A stretch of 26,008 bases of DNA from Bacteroidales bacterium GP3 (GTDB taxonomy: Bacteria > Bacteroidota > Bacteroidia > Bacteroidales > Muribaculaceae): the NCBI GenBank assembly GCA_001701075.1, contig DAAK01000034.1, positions 1 through 26,008 of the forward strand, read 5' to 3'. Below the pieces are notes generated by a model. It saw nothing but the letters and a program-made list of their open reading frames with translations, had not been told where the DNA came from and did not search any database. Below are positions 20,319 to 26,008 of the stretch, one piece after another (positions within the stretch are counted from its first letter, which is position 1; every line of letters begins with the position of its first letter). Made by a program: the position numbers and the translations under genes.

Positions 20319-22952
20319 TTAGAACTCCTGTCCTAGCACGAAGTGAAGATTGCCACCGCCTCGACGTCCCCATACCTTGTCGAAACCATAGCCCCAGTCA
20401 ATTCCGAGGAAGCCAAGCATCGAGAGATAGAGACGCACACCTACACCTGCAGAACGCTTGAGATTGAATGGAGCGAAATCCCTGATATCGGTCCACGCAT
20501 TACCGGCCTCCGCGAAAGCAAGAGCAAAGATTGTCGTGTTAGGCTGAAGCATGAATGGGAAACGAAGCTCAAACGTAAATTTCGAATATGCATACGCCTC
20601 ATAGAAATAAGGAGTGAACTGTCCATTTTCATAACCGCGCATCGCTACGGTTTCTGTAGCATATGTATAGCTTCCGGTCATACCGTCACCACCGAAGTAG
20701 AATGTCTCGAAAGGTGACTTCACATACTTATTGTAAGAACCCAAAAGTGCGAAATCAGCCTTCGTCATCATCACGAGTGTCCAGTTTCCTTCCGGATCAG
20801 TAAGTGGAGTGAAGGTCTTTGCCTGGAACTTCAGCTTCCAATATTCAATCCATTTATAAAGCTCGGCCTGAGCCTTTACATTACGGTCATTTGCTTCTTC
20901 TGCAAGTTTCTTCCAGTCATGCCCCTTGCGTAGCGATGTCCAAGGTGGAGTCATCTGAAGAGACACCAAGAAGCTTGAGCCTCTTCGTGGATAGATAGGC
21001 TGGTCTGTCGTATTGCGGCTCAATGTAAGTCCAAGCACTATTGAATTGGCCGAACCGGTATTCATAAAACGCAAGTATTCCCAATTCTTAAGATAATACC
21101 AACGATATGCAAGTGAAACCTGGAATTGGAACATATCATCCGGCCATGTCAAACGAGTACCATAGGCTGCGGAAACTCCGGCAAGCTGAAGCACCTTATT
21201 CGGGTCGTAAGCATTCTGATAGTAATATCCATTGTTATATCCATATGATCCGCCATAATACATATAATTTGAGTAGGAGTTCATCCAACTCTGATTATAG
21301 AATCGGCTGTTGACACCGGTAGAGCGGCTATAGTCTAATGAGAAGGAGAAAGAATTCGGACGCTTGCCGCCAAGCCACGGATCAAAGAAGCTGATATTGT
21401 AGCTTTGATAATACTTGGCATTGGTCTGAGCAGAGATTGAGAACGTCTGGCCGTCACCTCGTGGGATGATGCCTCTATAGCTCTGTGGGTTGAAGAGATT
21501 CTTTATCGAGAAGTTAGAGAACGAGAGTGCCACCTGCCCCGTAACACCTGTCTGACCCCAACCGAGCGATAGCTGAACCTTATCGTTGGCTTTCTGCTCG
21601 AGATCGAAGACGATGTCTACAGTGCCGTCAGCGTCATTTGTAATAGGATTTACACCCATCGTCTCAGGGTCAAAGTGTCCGCTGGCTGCAATCTCACGAG
21701 CTGAATTCATAAGTGCACTCTTTGAGAAGAGATCGCCGGGCTTAACTCGCAGTTCGCGACGTATCACCTTTTCATAAAGCTGGTCGTTACCGTTAATGAC
21801 AACCTTATTGATCTTTGCCGGCTGTCCTTCATATATTCTCATCAACAAGGAAATGCTGTCGCCTGTCACTTGCTGCTCAATAGGCACAAGCTGGAAGAAG
21901 AGATAGCCATTGTCAAGATAGTAGTTGCCTACGGCATCATCGTCCTCCATCGTACGCTTGGAGAGTCGCTTTTGGTTGTATACATCTCCAGGATACATAC
22001 CGAGCACCTGATTGAGGAAGTCGGTAGAGTATAACGTATTTCCTACCCAATTAATATCCTTTATATAATAGCGGTCGCCTTCATCTACAGTAAGGTAAAT
22101 ATCAATTTCCTTATCATCGTATTTTACAATAGAGTCGCTCACGATTTCTGCATCGCGATAGCCAAGCTCATTATATTTTTCTATGATTCGGATCTTATCG
22201 TCGGCATAATCAGAATCGACAAACTTTTTCTGCTTAAAGAGATTGAGAATGTCATGATTCTCATTGGTCTTCTTCATGGCGTTCTTGAACTTGCGGTCTG
22301 AAAGCACATTGTTGCCATTGACGTAGATCTTATGCACCTTCACCTTGCTCTGGCGATCTACATTGATGGTCAGGAAGTCGTAGTTCTCCTGAGAGAGGTC
22401 AGGCTGCTGTGATGAAGTCACGATGACATTCTTGAAACCCTTGTCTGAATAGAATTGCTTGACAACCTGAACAATACGCGCCACGATATTAGGGGTGAGT
22501 TGCTGACCTTTCTCAACTCCGAGTCGCTCCAGAAGGTCTTTCTTCTCGCCACCTTTCACTCCCGTAAAGCGCAGTTCCGCCATTCGGGGCTGCTGCTTAA
22601 GAGAGATCTCAAGCCATGCCTTGTCGCCTACAGTCTTCTCAAGGTTTATCTCCACCTTGGAATAAAGGCCCTGCTTGTAGAAACGCTTTACAGCCGTGGA
22701 AATAGCCTCCCCAGGGATTTCTATGCGCTCCCCTATTGAGAGTCCGGAATATCCGATGATTACATAATCTTCTACATCGGGTACGCCTGTCACTTTGATG
22801 CCAGCTATCTCATACACCTTTGGAATCGGGCTGTAGATTATATCTGGAGCATAAATAGTATCATTAGAAGGCGTCTGAGCCGCGACGGAGAGAGTCGCGG
22901 CTACTGCAGCGACTGCTATCATGATCCGTCTTAGCGTTCTATTCAAAGTCAT
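20319..22952 (-). CDS. bamA: BamA, outer membrane protein assembly factor
   Basis: The 877-residue protein has a signal peptide (MTLNRTLRRIMIAVAAVAA onward, cleavage near AQ26). Five POTRA domains follow up to about residue 450, each with the alternating strand-helix pattern, for example VKVHKIYVNGNNVLSDRKFK. The rest is a 16-strand barrel ending GNLHFVLGQEF with a terminal aromatic. The lid loop has MRGYENGQ, the Bacteroidetes form of the VRGF/Y motif, preceded by YFGGDGMTGS. It folds and inserts outer-membrane proteins together with lipoprotein partners not in this window. A Tyr/Asn/Gly-rich loop near 550-590 is unusual. It is 34 bases from uppS and is the central gene of the cluster. Confidence 0.95.
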   Translation of the reverse strand: MTLNRTLRRIMIAVAAVAATLSVAAQTPSNDTIYAPDIIYSPIPKVYEIAGIKVTGVPDVEDYVIIGYSGLSIGERIEIPGEAISTAVKRFYKQGLYSKVEINLEKTVGDKAWLEISLKQQPRMAELRFTGVKGGEKKDLLERLGVEKGQQLTPNIVARIVQVVKQFYSDKGFKNVIVTSSQQPDLSQENYDFLTINVDRQSKVKVHKIYVNGNNVLSDRKFKNAMKKTNENHDILNLFKQKKFVDSDYADDKIRIIEKYNELGYRDAEIVSDSIVKYDDKEIDIYLTVDEGDRYYIKDINWVGNTLYSTDFLNQVLGMYPGDVYNQKRLSKRTMEDDDAVGNYYLDNGYLFFQLVPIEQQVTGDSISLLMRIYEGQPAKINKVVINGNDQLYEKVIRRELRVKPGDLFSKSALMNSAREIAASGHFDPETMGVNPITNDADGTVDIVFDLEQKANDKVQLSLGWGQTGVTGQVALSFSNFSIKNLFNPQSYRGIIPRGDGQTFSISAQTNAKYYQSYNISFFDPWLGGKRPNSFSFSLDYSRSTGVNSRFYNQSWMNSYSNYMYYGGSYGYNNGYYYQNAYDPNKVLQLAGVSAAYGTRLTWPDDMFQFQVSLAYRWYYLKNWEYLRFMNTGSANSIVLGLTLSRNTTDQPIYPRRGSSFLVSLQMTPPWTSLRKGHDWKKLAEEANDRNVKAQAELYKWIEYWKLKFQAKTFTPLTDPEGNWTLVMMTKADFALLGSYNKYVKSPFETFYFGGDGMTGSYTYATETVAMRGYENGQFTPYFYEAYAYSKFTFELRFPFMLQPNTTIFALAFAEAGNAWTDIRDFAPFNLKRSAGVGVRLYLSMLGFLGIDWGYGFDKVWGRRGGGNLHFVLGQEF

Positions 22953-22986
22953 ATCTTAGTTGTCAAGTTGTCTATAATGTCGTTTT

Positions 22987-23742
22987 TCACTGGGCTACTT
23001 GCTCCGAAGTCTTTCCGAATCGGCGCTCCCTCTGCTGATAGTCTACAAGAGCGAGGGCATACTCCTTTTTCCCGAAATCAGGCCAAAGAATAGGCGTGAA
23101 ATAAAGCTCGCTGTAGGCTATCTGCCAAAGCAGGTAGTTGCTGATGCGTTCCTCTCCTCCTGTACGTATCAAAAGATCAGGGTCTGGCATTCCCGCTGTA
23201 GCAAGATGATTGCTGAAGACTTCCTCATCGATATCATCCGGATTCAATTTCCCTTCAGCTGCCTCACGAGCCAATTTGCGTGCAGCATCTGCTATCTCCC
23301 ATCTTGAAGAGTAGCTGATACAGATATTTAGCTGCAGTCCGGTGCAGTGGGCTGTCTTGTCGCGTGAATCATAGAGTTCCTGGCGTGGACCTTCCGGCAC
23401 TCGCTCTATGTCGCCGAGAAGATTGATCTTCACATTGTTTTGAAGCAACTCCGGCAGTTCTCTGGCTATTGCCCATCCGATGATGGTCATAAGCGTATCT
23501 ACCTCATCCTTCGGGCGATTCCAGTTTTCAGTGCTGAATGCGTAAAGGGTAAGGTATTCCATTCCAAGATCTGATGAAAGAGCAGTGACATTATGCACGC
23601 TCGTGATTCCCTCATAGTGGCCATCACTGCGCACTTTATCACGGTTTTTAGCCCAACGGCCGTTCCCATCCATGATCATGGCCACATGGCGCGGAATGCG
23701 CGTCATATCAAGTCTGCCAAGTATATCTTCAAGTGTTTCCAT
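22987..23742 (-). CDS. uppS: Isoprenyl (undecaprenyl diphosphate) synthase
   Basis: The 251-residue protein has all cis-prenyltransferase motifs: HVAMIMDGNGRWAKNR with catalytic Asp25, YLTLYAFSTENWNRP, and LLIRTGGEERISNYLLWQIAYSELYF with the diphosphate-binding Arg193 and Arg199. It elongates farnesyl diphosphate with isopentenyl units to C55-PP, the lipid carrier for peptidoglycan, O-antigen and capsule. It acts at the inner membrane. The region usually reading FGH reads SDGHYEG here, a mild variation. It begins 12 bases after the DUF6089 gene and runs into bamA, so carrier synthesis and outer-membrane assembly are cotranscribed. Confidence 0.96.
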   Translation of the reverse strand: METLEDILGRLDMTRIPRHVAMIMDGNGRWAKNRDKVRSDGHYEGITSVHNVTALSSDLGMEYLTLYAFSTENWNRPKDEVDTLMTIIGWAIARELPELLQNNVKINLLGDIERVPEGPRQELYDSRDKTAHCTGLQLNICISYSSRWEIADAARKLAREAAEGKLNPDDIDEEVFSNHLATAGMPDPDLLIRTGGEERISNYLLWQIAYSELYFTPILWPDFGKKEYALALVDYQQRERRFGKTSEQVAQ

Positions 23743-23754
23743 TCGGAGTTACTG

Positions 23755-24441
23755 TTAATCTTTATAGTTGCAAGTGGCGCAACGCTTTGAAAACTCATAG
23801 CTGAGCGTCACCGACAAGGTTGAATACCAGTCGGTATTTTTTGCAAAACCCGACTTTATTGCGTGAGGATCATCCAGCATCGGGCCATCTACCCGATCGG
23901 AGAAGGTCTTCTTCATAAGGAATTCCAATCCAAGGTTGAGCCTCTCGCTTATCTTATATTTAGCGCCTATGCCGAAAGGAAGTGTAAAAGCTCCTCCGGT
24001 ATAGCCATCGGTTGTCCATACTGTAGCGCCGAGCCCCGCCGTAATATAAGGACTCCAGCGCTTTAATTTCCTATATTTCTCCCCTATCCCATAGTTGAAG
24101 AAATTGAACTCAAACATCTCGCAGAGTTCAAAGAAGGTGGTCGAGAACTTAAACTGAGCGGCTTCTGGCAAGACATCTGCCATGTCTTCCGTATTGCCGG
24201 AAAGTGTTCCCACGTATAGTCCGGTCTTGAATGCAATTCGCGGACTGCGGATGTAGCGGAACAGCAACATTCCGTCTACGCCTGGATTGCTCCAGAGATT
24301 TGAGGTGTTGGCATCGCCAAGATATCCGGTCATACCTATACCTCCACCGGCATCAAACCGATAGTCTTCCTGAGCATACGCCTTTGGGAAGGCAACCATG
24401 CATAGGACAACAAGCAGCAGCACGACAACCGGTTTCTTCAT
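23755..24441 (-). CDS. DUF6089-type outer membrane beta-barrel protein
   Basis: The 228-residue product has a signal peptide (MKKPVVVLLLVVLCMVAFPKAYA). An eight-strand-like beta-barrel follows, with short turns and a YLGDANTSNLW motif near the start, resembling the DUF6089 family that Bacteroidetes carry beside uppS and bamA. Other features are ELCEMFEFNFFNYG (about 105) and RWSPYITAGLGA (about 130). The C-terminus ends SYEFSKRCATCNYKD, so the last strand is followed by a short tail with two Cys. The location is likely the outer membrane. Its function is unknown; its conserved position suggests a link to envelope assembly. It is 5 bases from the upstream lipoprotein gene and 12 from uppS. Confidence 0.82.
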   Translation of the reverse strand: MKKPVVVLLLVVLCMVAFPKAYAQEDYRFDAGGGIGMTGYLGDANTSNLWSNPGVDGMLLFRYIRSPRIAFKTGLYVGTLSGNTEDMADVLPEAAQFKFSTTFFELCEMFEFNFFNYGIGEKYRKLKRWSPYITAGLGATVWTTDGYTGGAFTLPFGIGAKYKISERLNLGLEFLMKKTFSDRVDGPMLDDPHAIKSGFAKNTDWYSTLSVTLSYEFSKRCATCNYKD

Positions 24442-24447
24442 CGCTTG

Positions 24448-25971
24448 TCAGAACTGAGGCATGAAAGTGAGACGATTGAGCACCCCACGCCACACCTGAT
24501 CGTTAAGTGCGCCGCCATCTTTCATTCCACCAAATATGTAGATGTAGGGGCAATCCCAATATACCTCATAGTCTTCCACTTCATATTTCACACGCGCCAT
24601 CCCTGGCAATCCTCTGCTTGGAGTATCTGTCCAATTGTCTTTAAGAGATGCCTGCTTAGGCCACTCCACCATTATACCGTCGAGATTCCACAAGCTTGGG
24701 AAATGATCGGGAAGCTGCATTTGAGTGTCGGCTGCATACCAGTTCACACCATTGTCGTAAGAAACGTAGATGGTGCGGTTGTATGTGCCATCATCGCGTA
24801 CGCCTCCGATCAGCATCCAAACGGAGAATTCTGTCTGCACGAGTGATGATGATGTCTTGCGGTATACGTAGTATGGCACCAGCGTTGCGCCTGCTACAGG
24901 AGGGGTCATCCCTTCTGAAAGCACTGCCCAATGGTCGCCGTCGAAACCCCATGTCTTATCACTGAAAGAGCCGTCAGCAAGACGTCCACCGTTTATAAAT
25001 CCTATGGGAAGTGTGGTCCAGCGGTTGCTGAATTGCACAAAGTCGCTGTAATCTGTCACCGGGAAATCGCCGCTGACAGGGGCTTCTGCATATCCGGCAT
25101 CTGCAGGCCAGCAAGTGTGCACGAGTTTCCCTCCTTCATTGCGCATGCCGAGCATTACATCGCCATATGCACCAATAATATTGGTCCATGTGCTCCCCGT
25201 ATTGTCCCAGGATTCGCCATCTGCTGATGTATGAAGCACACCGGCTGTATCAAGCACATACAACTGTTCTGAAGTCGCATTGAGAGTCCTTACATCCGGT
25301 TCAAAATCCATTGTCAACTGCTTCTTGTCCCATACACCCTCAAGAATATCGGTGGCTACTGCCATAGTGTAGCTATCATCCGATTCCTTGATGAGAGAGT
25401 AGGTCGTGTTCTTATACATCACGGTCTTCTGTGATTTAGGATTTCCTTGACGCGAGGGCAAGGGGGTCACTGCAAGCTTATCCCAGACGAGAGAATCCGG
25501 CTCTACATTATGCACATTGACCTTAATGTTATAAGAGCGGGTTGTCGTCTTGTCTTCTGCTGTAATCTTAAGCACTACCTTGCCCGAAAAGTCAACTGAA
25601 TCGGATGGATTGGTCTTATAGTCAATCTCGCCGGTGGTCTTTCCTCCTGTCTGCGTAAGTGTGACTGCAGATGCAGATGATGTATAGCTGATGACTGGCA
25701 CCAACTTGGTGACATCAGTGCCAACAGGAAGAGAATCTGCGTTGAATATCACACCTTTGTTAAGGTCGATGGAGAAAAATACTGAGTCAAGTTTCACCTT
25801 TGAACCGCTTTTCGATTTGAGGCTGAAATTTGTCACTGCCACCGAAGATGCTGGCATATATATTTCTTCTTCCGATTCTGTCTTCTTATTGCACGACGAC
25901 AATGTGCCTATCAGCAACGCAATACATGCCGACAGTATAAAACCACTTAATAATGAGTTCTTTAAGTTCAC
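24448..25971 (-). CDS. DUF6242-type lipoprotein with beta-propeller-like C-terminal part
   Basis: The 507-residue product starts at GTG 25969-25971; a stop lies 12 codons upstream and no ATG lies between. The signal peptide ends in LSSC (about residue 27), a good lipobox, so it is a lipoprotein. Residues about 45-155 form an Ig-like/DUF6242 N-terminal domain (FFSIDLNKGVIFNADSLPVG and later VVLKITAEDKTTTRSYNIKV). The rest (about 170-505) has repeated motifs with WDNTGSTW, TWGFDGDHWAVL and NGVNWYAADT, resembling Kelch/BNR propeller blades. The family is known from Bacteroidales but has no assigned activity. It is the first gene of the cluster and probably lies at the cell surface or periplasm. 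Confidence 0.82.
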   Translation of the reverse strand: MNLKNSLLSGFILSACIALLIGTLSSCNKKTESEEEIYMPASSVAVTNFSLKSKSGSKVKLDSVFFSIDLNKGVIFNADSLPVGTDVTKLVPVISYTSSASAVTLTQTGGKTTGEIDYKTNPSDSVDFSGKVVLKITAEDKTTTRSYNIKVNVHNVEPDSLVWDKLAVTPLPSRQGNPKSQKTVMYKNTTYSLIKESDDSYTMAVATDILEGVWDKKQLTMDFEPDVRTLNATSEQLYVLDTAGVLHTSADGESWDNTGSTWTNIIGAYGDVMLGMRNEGGKLVHTCWPADAGYAEAPVSGDFPVTDYSDFVQFSNRWTTLPIGFINGGRLADGSFSDKTWGFDGDHWAVLSEGMTPPVAGATLVPYYVYRKTSSSLVQTEFSVWMLIGGVRDDGTYNRTIYVSYDNGVNWYAADTQMQLPDHFPSLWNLDGIMVEWPKQASLKDNWTDTPSRGLPGMARVKYEVEDYEVYWDCPYIYIFGGMKDGGALNDQVWRGVLNRLTFMPQF

Positions 25972-26008
25972 AAACGTATATTTTTAACGCGAATGCGTGT
26001 AGTTTCAA

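Noticed and set aside
25971..25978. CAAACGTA, a reverse -7 box (TACGTTTG) at the start of the last gene
   Set aside because: It abuts the GTG start codon, so its start site would fall inside the signal peptide; no -33 element at the right distance.

Overview
The window looks like a chromosomal segment from a Bacteroidales gut bacterium, most likely of the Muribaculaceae type. The evidence is threefold. Several promoters fit the Bacteroidetes pattern TTTG-N19/20-TAnnTTTG. Shine-Dalgarno sequences are scarce. The gene families and their order are typical of the group: DUF6242 and DUF6089 proteins with uppS-bamA-ompH-ompH-murI, tandem rhomboids with an EEP phosphatase, and an AddA-like helicase starting at a glycine-rich N-terminal P-loop. 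The species call is an inference from the sequence alone.

Left part (1-6382, plus strand). The window opens with the 3' end of LL-diaminopimelate aminotransferase. A 480-base gap without a clear gene follows; it holds a palindrome over a -7 box, three 23-base direct repeats and a minus-strand terminator. Next come an Ala/Lys-rich LEA-like helical protein, a DUF4369/thioredoxin-fold lipoprotein with no CXXC, a SUI1/YciH translation factor and a large AddA/RecB-type helicase-nuclease.

Middle (6389-12689, minus strand). A fucose pair, fucI then fucP, ends in a terminator that lies inside the last codons of the convergent helicase gene. Beyond it are a Bax-inhibitor-1 family membrane protein, argS and the HU gene. 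The HU terminator abuts the argS promoter.

Middle right (12871-17844, plus strand). Two rhomboid proteases and a membrane-anchored EEP hydrolase form an operon. An OmpA-family outer-membrane protein, a tRNA-Leu(UAA) with its own promoter and terminator, and an unrecognised 124-residue basic protein behind a large palindrome follow.

Right part (17886-25971, minus strand). One long envelope-biogenesis cluster is read as DUF6242 lipoprotein, DUF6089 barrel, uppS, bamA, two Skp/OmpH chaperones, murI and a small TPR protein. These supply the undecaprenyl carrier, D-glutamate for peptidoglycan, and the assembly machine and periplasmic chaperones for outer-membrane proteins.

Most genes are ordinary housekeeping genes. 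The unusual material is non-coding: the 181-660 region, the palindromes over -7 boxes, and short imperfect tandem repeats that differ from gap to gap and often sit in leaders. I did not find a clear new defence or mobile system.
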